Assembly (NCBI GenBank): GCA_902775375.1
Contig: CACYLU010000003.1
Span: 147,937-211,936, forward strand
DNA length: 64,000 bases
Direction: 5' to 3'
From: an uncultured Bacteroidales bacterium
GTDB lineage: Bacteria; Bacteroidota; Bacteroidia; Bacteroidales; Bacteroidaceae
Shown one piece after another: positions 34,383 to 43,165 of the stretch. How positions within the stretch are numbered: position 1 is the stretch's first letter; each line of letters starts with the position of its first letter. Position numbers and translations under genes: made by a program. Under the pieces are notes generated by a model. The model was given only the letters and a program-made list of their open reading frames with translations. It was not told the origin of the DNA and did no database searches.

Positions 34383-34787
34383 ATGAAACTGATTAAAATA
34401 TTAATAGCAGTTCTGATGGTTTTTGGTGTGGCTCAGGCATCTGCTAAAGAGCCCAAAGCCCCTAAGGCTATTGTTGTCTATGCGGTAGGTGTGGCTACTT
34501 CGTTTAACGACTCAGTTGCCTATTTTACTGAAATGCAAGTGCTCAATGATGCTACGCTTGATCGTGACAGATACCTGCATCGTCGTTCGGGCTATTCTTT
34601 CCAGTTGCGAGACTACCTCTTAGGGCAGGGGAAAGAAAACTTTACTTGCCTGGTCTTGTTCAATGCTAAAAAAGCGAAATTGGAGAAAGAGTTGGACAAG
34701 GTAAAAGCTCGTTTTGCAAAGGACAATATAAGCTTGATAGAGATTAAGGAGGCCGATTTTAAGTTCACTAAGCCAGAAGAATTATAA
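34383..34787 (+). CDS. Small secreted protein of unknown function
   Basis: 134 residues from the ATG at 34383; a TTG nine bases upstream is less likely. A clear signal peptide (VLMVFGVAQASA) precedes a mature ~115-residue domain beginning KAIVVYAVGVATSFNDSVAYF. The mature part alternates strands and helices (YSFQLRDYLLGQGKENFTC; AKLEKELDKVKARFAKDNIS) and ends rich in acidic residues. I do not recognise the family; a periplasmic protein is expected. It is followed after 11 bp by the clostripain-like lipoprotein gene, probably in one unit. The -7 candidate TACCTTCG is at 34345-34352. Confidence 0.7.
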   Translation: MKLIKILIAVLMVFGVAQASAKEPKAPKAIVVYAVGVATSFNDSVAYFTEMQVLNDATLDRDRYLHRRSGYSFQLRDYLLGQGKENFTCLVLFNAKKAKLEKELDKVKARFAKDNISLIEIKEADFKFTKPEEL

Positions 34788-34798
34788 GTATAACACAA

Positions 34799-36154
34799 AT
34801 GCATATTAGAAACTTACTTCAATATTTATGGATTTTACCATGCATGCTGTTGATGATGGCATGTAGCAATGAGGATGACCCGATACCCGATCCTGATCCC
34901 GATCCAAGGGATATCCCACAGCCACCGTCAAAAGGAACCGTGGCTGACCGAACGGTTCTGATTTATCTGGGCGGCGATAGCAATTTGGGGCGTGATGGCT
35001 TTGCCTCCAGCGATATACAAGAAATGGAGGAGGCTATTCGTACGATGGATGCCAGTCTCTACAGTAATAATAATCTACTGGTATTTTACGACCAGTTTTC
35101 TGAAACTTTGCATCCCAAGCTTTTCCGTATTATAAAGAAAGGTGAACTCCAGCCGTCAGAAACAGATCCAAATAAAAAAACGCTAGTGATTACTACCGAG
35201 CAGGAGCTCATCATGGAGTATCCTACAGAAGTAACTTCCACCGAACCTTCTATCATTAAGGAAGTAATGCAGAGGGCATTTGGCGATTATCCAGCTAAGA
35301 GCTATGGATTTGTTTATTGGTCGCATGGCGATGGCTGGCTACCGGGCAAATATGAGAAAATGGCTTTGCGTTCTGTTTCTCCTATCAAATGGATTGGTGC
35401 TGACTGGAACAATAGTTCGGCCAATAGTTCTAATTCTTTCAAGACAGGTATCCCCGAATTGGCAGAGGTGTTGAAAGATGCACCTAAGAAACTTGATTTC
35501 CTGATGTTTGATGCCTGTTTCATGTTGTCTGTTGAGGTAGCTTACGAATTGAAGGATTGTACTGATTTTATTATCAGTTCTCCTACAGAAACCCCAGGAC
35601 CTGGCGCTCCTTATACAGAGGTGGTGCCCATGATGTTTGCTTCATCACAGGCTGCTGCAAAAATAGGGGAGGACTATTATAATTATTATGCCGATAAATA
35701 TGACCCGGATGTCACCAATTCCAATGCCAACTGGACAGGCGGTGTTTCTATTACCGTAATGGATACTTCTAAGCTTGAAAATCTGGCTGACGTTACCAAG
35801 GCTAACCTGTCGTCAGCAGCATCTGATGTTTCGAGCTTGCGCAATCAGGTATTCGATTATGATAAACGCACTAATGGCCATGTAGGATATTACGACATGG
35901 AAGGACTCATGCAGCAGTTGCTTACGCCGACAAAGTTTGACGAATGGGAAACAGCTTATAAAAATGTGCTGACATTCTGGAATACCACACCGAAAAACTA
36001 TTCCTCTTTTGCCAAGATGTTTTCCATGGAAGGAGCTAATGGCGTGTCTCATTATATTCCATCGGCGTTGGGAAAATCGGCAACCAACAGAGATGCAGAG
36101 TATAGATCCACAGCATGGTATAATGATGCAGGGTTAAGTAAGTTGGGCTGGTAA
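34799..36154 (+). CDS. Clostripain-family (C11) cysteine peptidase lipoprotein
   Basis: 451 residues with lipobox LLMMAC and a Pro/Asp-rich linker (IPDPDPDPRDIPQPP) typical of proteins exposed beyond the membrane. The C11 peptidase domain starts TVLIYLGGDSNLG. The catalytic His is in YWSHGDGW and the catalytic Cys in FDACFMLSVE. C11 peptidases cut after Arg or Lys; some are virulence or nutrition proteases in gut Bacteroidetes. A clear self-processing site is not evident. Its 3' end faces the histidine kinase gene 13 bp away. Confidence 0.88.
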   Translation: MHIRNLLQYLWILPCMLLMMACSNEDDPIPDPDPDPRDIPQPPSKGTVADRTVLIYLGGDSNLGRDGFASSDIQEMEEAIRTMDASLYSNNNLLVFYDQFSETLHPKLFRIIKKGELQPSETDPNKKTLVITTEQELIMEYPTEVTSTEPSIIKEVMQRAFGDYPAKSYGFVYWSHGDGWLPGKYEKMALRSVSPIKWIGADWNNSSANSSNSFKTGIPELAEVLKDAPKKLDFLMFDACFMLSVEVAYELKDCTDFIISSPTETPGPGAPYTEVVPMMFASSQAAAKIGEDYYNYYADKYDPDVTNSNANWTGGVSITVMDTSKLENLADVTKANLSSAASDVSSLRNQVFDYDKRTNGHVGYYDMEGLMQQLLTPTKFDEWETAYKNVLTFWNTTPKNYSSFAKMFSMEGANGVSHYIPSALGKSATNRDAEYRSTAWYNDAGLSKLGW

Positions 36155-36167
36155 TTGGCAACCTGCC

Positions 36168-37547
36168 TTACTGAGGTAATGTGAAGCTGAATGTACTGCC
36201 TTTCCCAGGTTTACTATCTACCCATATTTTGCCTCCATGGGCACTTACTAAGTGCAAGGCATTGGTGAGTCCCATACCATGCCCATTACGATGGCGGCCT
36301 GCTGGCTGTTCAATGCGATAATACGGCTTGAATATTTTTTTGAGATATTGTTGCTCAATGCCCCAACCATTATCCTGCACCATCACCATAGGTGTATTAT
36401 TCTGAAGAGCAAGGGTGATTTTCACTTCTACACCAGCATCAGCATACTTGACGGCATTCTCCACCAGATTACGGAGGATACGTTCCACTTTATCAGCATC
36501 CACTTCCGGTCTTATGCCTTGGGGCAACTGATTATCAATACTGATGGTATGCTGTTTAGATTGATACACCATATCAATCTCCTGCTTTACTGCATCTGCC
36601 AATGAAAGTAAGTCTGTAGGCTTTTTATTAACGATGATGCGCATTCGTTCCTCACGGATGGTATTGCCCAATGTTTCGATTTCATGTTGGACATGCTTGA
36701 GCATCACTCCGTTTTGTTTTTCTATCACTTTCATGTCTTCATCACTTGTTATGTCCTTGAGCACATCCATGATAGAAATTGCTGTAGTGACGGGCCCTTT
36801 CAAGTCATGTATAATGCCACCAGTAGCAGCTTCCCTTAGCGTCAAAGCTTTCTCTTTTTTACGAATAACAGTGAGTTGTGTCAAGACGCATCCCAAAGCT
36901 ACCAGCATTAATAGAGTGCTGAGTAGTAAGGGGGAATACTCCTTTTCTACAAACTTAATGAAAGAAATATGTCCTTCCACCTGCAAGAACTGTCTTCCCA
37001 ATAAACCTATCTGATGCTCGCACTGATAATTTGCCCGTTTGAAGGTGAAATCACCTAAGGAATCAATTACTTGATGATCTTTGCTCAATAACGTATATCG
37101 GTGTGGCACATCCATATTCATAAATAAACAGAAGATGCTATCCAGCTTTGTCAGGTTTATATTATAACCTCTGTCGATATACCTGTCTTGCCAGTAGAGC
37201 GCATAAACTTCCCTGTCGGACTTGGCAAGTCCCTTTGCTCTTGCCTCCCTGCCATCAATGGCATATATAATATAGTCCCCGTTCTTCACTTTTGGAAGAC
37301 TAAACACACTGTCCACCCATTGCTGGGGAGTCTCTTCAACATTGTAAGAAATCACAGGCCTTTCATTGTCGGGATGTGGAAGCCTGCCCCTGATTTGACC
37401 TTCTCTTTCCACTGCATAGTTGAATGCTTTGTCTATGTTCTCAGATACCTCCTGCACATAGCTGTCAAACCGTCCTTTGATATTGCCTATCAGCAACACC
37501 ATTATGGCCGTAATCGCTGTCAGCGCTATGATATAATACTTCTTCAT
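36168..37547 (-). CDS. Sensor histidine kinase
   Basis: 459 residues. A first membrane helix (~5-23), a ~185-residue periplasmic domain with a basic/acidic start (YVQEVSENIDKAFNYAVERE) and a second helix (~210-232) precede the kinase core. The phospho-acceptor His is in GGIIHDLKGPVTTA. N-box LRNLVENAVKYA, G1 VQDNGWGIEQ, F-box FKPYYRIEQ and G2 HGMGLTNAL are all present. It is coupled to its response regulator by a 4-nt overlap. The input is unknown; the downstream divergent plug-domain genes are natural target candidates. Confidence 0.92.
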   Translation of the reverse strand: MKKYYIIALTAITAIMVLLIGNIKGRFDSYVQEVSENIDKAFNYAVEREGQIRGRLPHPDNERPVISYNVEETPQQWVDSVFSLPKVKNGDYIIYAIDGREARAKGLAKSDREVYALYWQDRYIDRGYNINLTKLDSIFCLFMNMDVPHRYTLLSKDHQVIDSLGDFTFKRANYQCEHQIGLLGRQFLQVEGHISFIKFVEKEYSPLLLSTLLMLVALGCVLTQLTVIRKKEKALTLREAATGGIIHDLKGPVTTAISIMDVLKDITSDEDMKVIEKQNGVMLKHVQHEIETLGNTIREERMRIIVNKKPTDLLSLADAVKQEIDMVYQSKQHTISIDNQLPQGIRPEVDADKVERILRNLVENAVKYADAGVEVKITLALQNNTPMVMVQDNGWGIEQQYLKKIFKPYYRIEQPAGRHRNGHGMGLTNALHLVSAHGGKIWVDSKPGKGSTFSFTLPQ

Positions 37548-38209
37548 TCCTTCACAGTCAGTTTATATCCTGCTCCCCAAATAGTCTCAATCTCCACCCC
37601 AGTTTCAGGTGAGAAGTATTCCCTAAGATGACTCACAAGATTGTTCAAGCTGGCAGCCGTAGTATCATTGCCTTTCCAAAGGTGCTGGTAAATTTCAGTT
37701 CGTGTTACCGTATTGCCTTGATTCATTGCCAGCAGATTCAGCAATTTACTCTCAAAGGCTGTCAATAGGATGGTTTGTTCTCCGTTGCTCAACGTTTGGT
37801 TTTTGGGAGTAAAAGTGAACGTCCCCATTTTGATAGTAGCATTGTGTGTAATCAAATTGCGTTTCTGGCTGTTGATGATAGCCGTTAGCTCCTCCATGTT
37901 CAACGGCTTCTTGATGTAATAATTGCCACCAGCTTTGAGTGCCCTTACCATCTCGGAACTCTCAGTATGGGAGGTGATAAAGATGATGGAAGCGAAAGGA
38001 GCAGCATTTTCAATAGCTGGCAAAGACCAAACGCCATCAGCTCCTTCAAAACCGATGTCCAGCAAGATGATATCGGGCTGAACCTCCTTGACTTGGGCAC
38101 TGATATTCTCCAAATCATAAAGGCACTCACATTCATCACCCCCTTTTTCCAGGTGTCTTTTCACGAGAGCGCAAAGGGCTATATCGTCGTCAATAATCAG
38201 AATCTTCAT
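37544..38209 (-). CDS. OmpR-family response regulator
   Basis: 221 residues: a receiver domain (~1-115; acidic pocket IIDDD, phospho-Asp in ILLDIGFEG, Lys in YYIKKPL) and an OmpR-type winged helix (~125-221; LSNGEQTILLTAFESKLLNLL, LVSHLREYFSPETGVEI). It pairs with the histidine kinase encoded next. It is divergently oriented to the tandem plug-domain genes, with 159 bp between. Confidence 0.93.
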   Translation of the reverse strand: MKILIIDDDIALCALVKRHLEKGGDECECLYDLENISAQVKEVQPDIILLDIGFEGADGVWSLPAIENAAPFASIIFITSHTESSEMVRALKAGGNYYIKKPLNMEELTAIINSQKRNLITHNATIKMGTFTFTPKNQTLSNGEQTILLTAFESKLLNLLAMNQGNTVTRTEIYQHLWKGNDTTAASLNNLVSHLREYFSPETGVEIETIWGAGYKLTVKE

Positions 38210-38368
38210 AATGTTTCTTTCTTCATTGCGAAGATAAGCAAATTATACCATTTTAGCTTGGACATGTCTGTTAAAAAGCGCCGCATAGGATGAATTATTA
38301 CAATTGGATTATATTTGCTTTATTATTAATCTTTACATTTGCCTATGTAAAGAACAAAACATGAGACT

Positions 38369-39082
38369 ATGAAAAATACGATTGGACTATTAGGTTTATT
38401 GACATTGCTCTTTTGCCAAGGATTGCAGGCCCAAGAGCTGACTGGCACAATCCTGAAGGATGAGAAGCCTCAAAAGAACATCAGGGTATGGCTGAAGCAC
38501 AATAAGGGTTTGGCCAAGACAGATAAAGAAGGGCACTTTTGGTTACCGAGAGTGTTGCCTACAGATACTTTGGTCATGGGGGTAAGCACCAAGTATGATG
38601 CTCAGCTATTGGTAGGCGAACACAAAGACATCATCGTGAACCTGGAGGATGACGGTTTTACTGTTTCCGGAGGTTTGGAGGAAGTGACAGTTACTGCCCC
38701 TTCAAGCAAGAGAACAGAATATACTTCTGTGATTACTTTGAAGAAGATGCAGGTAGTGAACCACGACATGATTATGCGAGAGAGTATCAAGTCGGTATTT
38801 GAAGCAGTCAGAAGAATTGTGCCTGGAGCTAAAATTGAAACGGACCCTATAACTTTTAAAAAACATTTCACTATCGTTAGAGGGCGTAATTCGTTTAGAG
38901 TTCCAGGACCTCCTTTATTCATTATTGACGGCATATCATACGATAATGGAAATGATATTGAAGACTTTCTTGCCATAGAAGATGTGGCTGAGGTCTCTGT
39001 TGATCGTGATGGCAGTGGCTATGGTGCCCGTGGTGCCAACGGCGTGGTAATAATTCGCACGATGAGAGGTAGCGACAGGTGA
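38369..39082 (+). CDS. Stand-alone carboxypeptidase-like + TonB-plug protein, copy 1
   Basis: 237 residues. A signal peptide (~1-21, GLQAQE) precedes a CarboxypepD_reg-like beta-sandwich (~22-110; LTGTILKDEKPQKNIRVWL; TDKEGHFWLP). A TonB-dependent-receptor plug domain (~115-235) ends GSGYGARGANGVVIIRTM. In TonB receptors that last motif is followed by the beta-barrel; here the gene stops seven codons later. It is therefore a periplasmic plug without a barrel. A second copy follows after 46 bp. Possible roles are signalling to the divergent two-component system, or partner-receptor function. Confidence 0.85.
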   Translation: MKNTIGLLGLLTLLFCQGLQAQELTGTILKDEKPQKNIRVWLKHNKGLAKTDKEGHFWLPRVLPTDTLVMGVSTKYDAQLLVGEHKDIIVNLEDDGFTVSGGLEEVTVTAPSSKRTEYTSVITLKKMQVVNHDMIMRESIKSVFEAVRRIVPGAKIETDPITFKKHFTIVRGRNSFRVPGPPLFIIDGISYDNGNDIEDFLAIEDVAEVSVDRDGSGYGARGANGVVIIRTMRGSDR

Positions 39083-39128
39083 AAACATGTTGATTATAGC
39101 ATGGCATTGAATATAAAACAATAAGGTT

Positions 39129-39845
39129 ATGAGAAAGCTAGTTTATTTTTTAGGACTGCTGATGCTACTATTATGTCAGGTTATGCAGGCGCAGGAGTTG
39201 ACTGGTACAATTCTGAAGGATGGGAAGCCCCAGAAGAATATCAGGGTATGGCTGAAGCACAATAAGGGTGTGGTCAAGACCGACAAAGAAGGACATTTCT
39301 GGTTGCCATTAGTGCATCCTTCTGATACATTGGTGATGGGTGTCAGCACGAAATATGATGCGCAGCTTTTGGTCGGAGAGCATAAAGACATCATCATAAA
39401 TTTGGAAGATGAGGGATTCACCGTGTCGGGAGGACTGGAGGAAGTAACAGTTACGGCACCTTCGACAATGAGAAACACCTATACATCAGTAATCACATTA
39501 AAGAGGATGCAGAAGGTTACCCATGATGTCATTATGCGAGAGCATGTAAAGACGGTGCTTGATGCTATCAGACGCATAGTGCCTGGAGCACGGTATGTCG
39601 AGGATCCACTATCCCATGAAAAGATTATATCTATAGTCAGGGGCCCCAACTCTCTACGTAACCAACTGGGGCAACCGTTGTTTGTCATCGATGGCATTCC
39701 TTACGAGACGGGAGTTGAGGTAGACAACGTTCTCTCCATGGATGATGTGGCCGAGCTTACTGTTGATCGTGATGGCAGTGGCTATGGTGCCCGTGGGGCC
39801 AACGGAGTAGTCATCATTAGAACGATGAGAGGTAGCGACAAATAG
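39129..39845 (+). CDS. Stand-alone carboxypeptidase-like + TonB-plug protein, copy 2
   Basis: 238 residues, the same domain order as copy 1 and clearly related along its whole length (VSTKYDAQLLVGEHKDII, SGGLEEVTVTAP and GSGYGARGANGVVIIRTMRG are shared). The most divergent part is plug residues ~145-190, where copy 1 has KIETDPITFKKHFT and copy 2 RYVEDPLSHEKIIS. That suggests duplication followed by change of a binding face. It too stops right after the plug motif. Downstream come the second 22-bp repeat array and a long hairpin. Confidence 0.85.
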   Translation: MRKLVYFLGLLMLLLCQVMQAQELTGTILKDGKPQKNIRVWLKHNKGVVKTDKEGHFWLPLVHPSDTLVMGVSTKYDAQLLVGEHKDIIINLEDEGFTVSGGLEEVTVTAPSTMRNTYTSVITLKRMQKVTHDVIMREHVKTVLDAIRRIVPGARYVEDPLSHEKIISIVRGPNSLRNQLGQPLFVIDGIPYETGVEVDNVLSMDDVAELTVDRDGSGYGARGANGVVIIRTMRGSDK

Positions 39846-39904
39846 TTAGGCAAATATTTCAAAGATCGCTCTTGTCAACTCCACCTATCACCGTCATCCG
39901 TCGC

Positions 39905-40103
39905 AACGTCTGCTCTCTGCCGTCGGCAAGCTTCCTCTGGGGTGAAGGAGAGTTTGCTTCGGGTGGTGGCGCTATCTGCCACGGGTCGTCGGAATGCTTC
40001 CCGTACCCCTATGGGAAGGCCTCCCTTCTGTCATGGCAGCTACTGCGACGGGTCTTGGGGACGTCTCCCTTTAACCATGCCAGACGCTACTGCTCATTCA
40101 GCG
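39905..40103. repeat. Degenerate 22-bp periodic array, locus 2 (about 9 units)
   Basis: Lies in the 574-bp gene-free stretch 39846-40419. Units of 21-23 bp start near 39905, 39928, 39949, 39971, 39993, 40016, 40038, 40061 and 40082, with cores such as GCTATCTGCCACGGGTCGTC. They share the phase and the GGGT(C/G)GT core of the arrays at 12.1 and 63.7 kb but are more GC-rich and more diverged. No coding function is seen. Confidence 0.6.
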
Positions 40104-40124
40104 CCACTACTTGAGGCGTGTGGT

Positions 40125-40233
40125 ATCTCCTATCCCCTATACCCTACACCCCTTCCTTATATAGCCATACCCCTCTCTCTCTAAAGAGAGGGTATGGGCT
40201 ATAGTAAGAAGGGGGTTAGGTAGGGGTAGAGAT
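40125..40233. repeat. Long imperfect palindrome between convergent genes
   Basis: A ~109-nt hairpin. The tip CCCTCTCT (40171-40178) pairs with AGAGAGGG (40185-40192). The stem continues outward through ATATAGCC/GGGCTATAG and TATCCCCTA/TAGGGGTA to ATCTC/GAGAT at the ends. It is C-rich on one arm and G-rich on the other. It could end transcription from both sides or be a small palindromic mobile repeat. The rest of the stretch to 40419 shows nothing further. Confidence 0.6.
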
Positions 40234-40419
40234 AACCACCCTCCTTACGCGTTGTGGCGTCGCTGCTTACATAAGTCTCACCCAGTAGCAGTTCGTTCTG
40301 CAAATATAAGGCTGCTTCTTTTCTGCGTTATTAAATAAAATGTTTTTCTTTGTTCTTTTATGTTTTAATGCACAATAAATATTTTTCTATCGGCCTGCGA
40401 GGCGGGTGCTATGCTACGA

Positions 40420-41640
40420 CTAATTGATTAGCTCCATAATAGCATCCCGGATTTCCTGATCAGTTGTACCTTCTCCATAGCCAAAAAATACCTTACGGAC
40501 AAAGTGACTACTGTCCAGTAGGAAGAACCAAGGAGCAGATCCGCCAGTCTTATAGGAGTTAAGTATATCCTCGGAAGCACGGATATATGGATAAGTCAAT
40601 TCTTTCTTCTCTGCATAGAACTTAATCGTTGAGTCACTGGCACCCCACGATTCGAAAGATATAATCTGCAGTTCCTCATCACTATATTCCTGTCTCAGCT
40701 GCTTTAGGAAAGGAATGGCTGCTTGGCAAGGACCACAAGCTGTTGCCGAGAACTCCAGTAGTATGACTTGGGAATGAAGGCCTTTCAGCGAGATAGCTTT
40801 GCCTTCCAAATCAGTGAGCGACCAGATAGGAGCCGGATGGTTCAGCATGCTGTTGGCATCAACCGCTGATCTCTCTCTTACCTTATAAGGTCTGATGGTG
40901 TAACCTTGTGGTAAATAATCATTCAAGTCAAAATCGGCCGGATTCTCAGCATTCAATATAAGGTTGTGGCAGATGTGATCATTGATATCATGGTCTTGGA
41001 TACGCTTGATACGATAAGGCAAGCCGCTCTGCTTACTGAACCATATCTCGTATTCAGAGGTTGGATCGGCTATAAGAGGACGGCTTGAATAGATGTGCTG
41101 AGCCTTGCCACCAATAAATTCTATCTGTTCTTCCTCATGGGTGATGAGGTGGAATTTGTAATAGTCAACGGAGTCTGTAAGAGAGTATTCAATGCTGTCG
41201 TGAGTAGCCAAGGCATAATCAATGATGTGGTATGCACTACGGAAGAATGGGTTGCTTACTACCCTGAATGGCAAATCTCGTGCAGTGAAATCGTCACGTA
41301 CAATACCTTTGTGCTCATGATAGACTGCGTATTTAGCCTCGCCATCGTATGCTCCATCTAAAAGGGTACTGTCGTCTTCTGAGAAGTACAAATATATGGC
41401 TCCCACAGTTGTATCAGCAGGGTTCTTCAGTTCCTTGTAATAAATAGACATATGTTGCCTTGGTTCGGGGTTGCCAGGCAAATAATCCCATGATTCTATC
41501 ATATAGCTTGCCGATTGAATCTGGTCAAGCCTCTCTCTCATCTCACGCAGATAGGTGTCAGTATCCACTTGTTTGGCGGTACAGGAACTCATTATGACGA
41601 CTGCCATCATAATCGCAGTCAGATACACGATTGTTTTCAT
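40420..41640 (-). CDS. TlpA-like thioredoxin lipoprotein with large N-terminal domain
   Basis: 406 residues with lipobox VIMSSC. The N-terminal ~260 residues resemble the beta-rich outer domain seen before TlpA modules (MIESWDYLPGNPEPRQHMSIYY; YEIWFSKQSGLPYRIKRIQ). The C-terminal ~135 residues form a thioredoxin fold with active site CGPC near residue 300 (SATACGPCQAAIPFLKQL). It probably catalyses disulfide reduction or exchange in the periplasm. It stands alone; upstream is a perfect 11-bp tandem repeat (41707-41728). Confidence 0.86.
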   Translation of the reverse strand: MKTIVYLTAIMMAVVIMSSCTAKQVDTDTYLREMRERLDQIQSASYMIESWDYLPGNPEPRQHMSIYYKELKNPADTTVGAIYLYFSEDDSTLLDGAYDGEAKYAVYHEHKGIVRDDFTARDLPFRVVSNPFFRSAYHIIDYALATHDSIEYSLTDSVDYYKFHLITHEEEQIEFIGGKAQHIYSSRPLIADPTSEYEIWFSKQSGLPYRIKRIQDHDINDHICHNLILNAENPADFDLNDYLPQGYTIRPYKVRERSAVDANSMLNHPAPIWSLTDLEGKAISLKGLHSQVILLEFSATACGPCQAAIPFLKQLRQEYSDEELQIISFESWGASDSTIKFYAEKKELTYPYIRASEDILNSYKTGGSAPWFFLLDSSHFVRKVFFGYGEGTTDQEIRDAIMELIN

Positions 41641-41706
41641 AAAACTGTTTTTTAAAGTTCATGCCACAAAGTAATGAATAAGGGTGCAGAACTCAGAAGA
41701 AACACG

Positions 41707-41728
41707 CTTCACAAAAACTTCACAAAAA
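41707..41728. promoter_or_regulatory. Tandem 11-bp repeat upstream of the TlpA-like gene
   Basis: CTTCACAAAAA occurs twice back to back. On the minus strand this reads TTTTTGTGAAG twice, 67 bp before the TlpA-like start and 26 bp past the TPR gene stop. One repeat per helical turn fits an activator or repressor site. Confidence 0.35.
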
Positions 41729-41753
41729 TGATGATGGCTGATAAATAGCAGAA

Positions 41754-43076
41754 TTACAGGCTTATTATGAATTTGTCCCAATCTTCGGCTTTGCCGTCTT
41801 TGCCAAACACTTTTTTATACAACCTTGCACGTGTGTTGGCGATAGCACTATCGCTTCGGCTCACTAATGCCGCAATGCGAGAGGGCTTGAAGCCCATTTT
41901 AAGCAGGAGACAAACTTTCATATCCTGCTCTTTCTCCACACCCAACTTTTGGAGAGTGGGTAAGAAATCAGGATAAACCTTATTGATAAGCTCCCATGCT
42001 TCATGTTGCTCTGTCTCGCTCATGACTTTCGTAGTAGATAACAAGTATTGGTAAATATCAGCATCACGAATTGTCATGGTTTTGGTATGTTCAAGTTGGA
42101 TTCGGTTATTGATGATTCGATAGATAACAATGGCTGATACCGCTACCACCAACACCAAAAGCAGTACGGCAAGCATGGCATAAAACTTGATTTGTTGGTT
42201 GCGCTCCTGCAATGAGGCATTCTGTCGTTCCATACTCAGTGTATGATACATGGAGTTGAGGCTTTCCAAAGCTTCCTCACGGAAACTATCGCTCATCTCC
42301 TTCTCCAGTTTTGTTTTTTGGTGATTAGTCCAATATGCCTTTTTGTAATCACCGCCGGCGATGGCAGCACTATGCTCATTATCAACTGCATATTTGCGAT
42401 AATAAATATCAGGAGATTCTGATAGTTTGCGCAAATAATACTCGGATGAATCCTTATTTTCACGATTGGTGAAACTATAGACATGCCACATCACATAATT
42501 GTAGAGGTCATTGTCAACAGCTTCAACCTCATAAGGTGCTGGGGGTAAAAACTCTATTGCCAAATCCAATTTGCCATCTTCCATAAAAGTTGCAGCTAAG
42601 CGGAGTGCCAAAGAGATGCGTGGTTTCTCTGTTTTTGATTGGATAGCTAATTGTTCCGCAAGGTCATAGAAATGCACCGCCTCCCCAAGATTATGTTTCT
42701 TGCGATACATGTCGCCCACGCACTTATAAGCATCAATCATGATGATGGTATCATGCAACTCAGTAGCGCATCCATAAGCAAGATGAAATCTGTCAATGGC
42801 TTCGTCGTATAGCAACTGTTTGGCAAATAGGCTACCCATCTCAATATATAGTCTTTCTTTTCGGGATAAAGAAGCTGTATCATTGTTTGGCAGTAAATCG
42901 ATAGCGCGCTGGCAATATTGCAATGCTAGCATGGTAGGATGATTACTATGATTAACCTTTACCTCTTGGATGAGACTATCAGCAAGAGCCAACTCTGCTT
43001 TGCTGCCTATGTGCCTGTGGCAGGATATCATGCAAAGCAATATGACAAACGGAATGATGTTAGGCAATCGTTTCAT
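41754..43076 (-). CDS. Membrane TPR protein with C-terminal helix-turn-helix region
   Basis: 440 residues from the ATG at 43076; a TTG at 43085 lies inside the promoter box. Lipobox-like start (LLCMISC). Tetratricopeptide repeats fill ~20-280 (AIDRFHLAYGCATEL; AVHFYDLAEQLAIQS). A coiled-coil (SLQERNQQIKF) and a transmembrane helix (MLAVLLLVLVVAVSAIVIY) come next. The cytoplasmic tail ends MKVCLLLKMGFKPSRIAALV then ANTRARLYKKVFG, a helix-turn-helix-like segment common in Bacteroidetes TPR regulators. It would sense a periplasmic signal and act on DNA directly. The target may be the adjacent TlpA-like gene. Confidence 0.8.
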   Translation of the reverse strand: MKRLPNIIPFVILLCMISCHRHIGSKAELALADSLIQEVKVNHSNHPTMLALQYCQRAIDLLPNNDTASLSRKERLYIEMGSLFAKQLLYDEAIDRFHLAYGCATELHDTIIMIDAYKCVGDMYRKKHNLGEAVHFYDLAEQLAIQSKTEKPRISLALRLAATFMEDGKLDLAIEFLPPAPYEVEAVDNDLYNYVMWHVYSFTNRENKDSSEYYLRKLSESPDIYYRKYAVDNEHSAAIAGGDYKKAYWTNHQKTKLEKEMSDSFREEALESLNSMYHTLSMERQNASLQERNQQIKFYAMLAVLLLVLVVAVSAIVIYRIINNRIQLEHTKTMTIRDADIYQYLLSTTKVMSETEQHEAWELINKVYPDFLPTLQKLGVEKEQDMKVCLLLKMGFKPSRIAALVSRSDSAIANTRARLYKKVFGKDGKAEDWDKFIISL

Positions 43077-43082
43077 TGGCGG

Positions 43083-43114
43083 CAAAGATAAAATGGATAA
43101 TCCAATTATGCAAA
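43083..43114 (-). promoter_or_regulatory. Promoter of the TPR regulator, next to its start codon
   Basis: Minus strand TTTG (43111-43114), 20 bp, TATCTTTG (43083-43090): an exact consensus match. The ATG at 43076 is 6 nt past the -7 box, so the mRNA is nearly leaderless. Confidence 0.7.
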
Positions 43115-43165
43115 CCTATGTTTTTGATTCTTGTTATTGCTGGCTATTAATCACTCTGCTTGTGA

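Noticed and set aside
37544-38209. RprY, the known Bacteroides response regulator
   Set aside because: Domain class matches, but the sequence does not resemble RprY closely enough from memory to use the name.
39872-40184. Two overlapping 80-codon frames in the 39.9-kb gap
   Set aside because: They arise from the GC-rich 22-bp repeats; codon use is unlike any neighbour and there is no promoter or homology I recognise.
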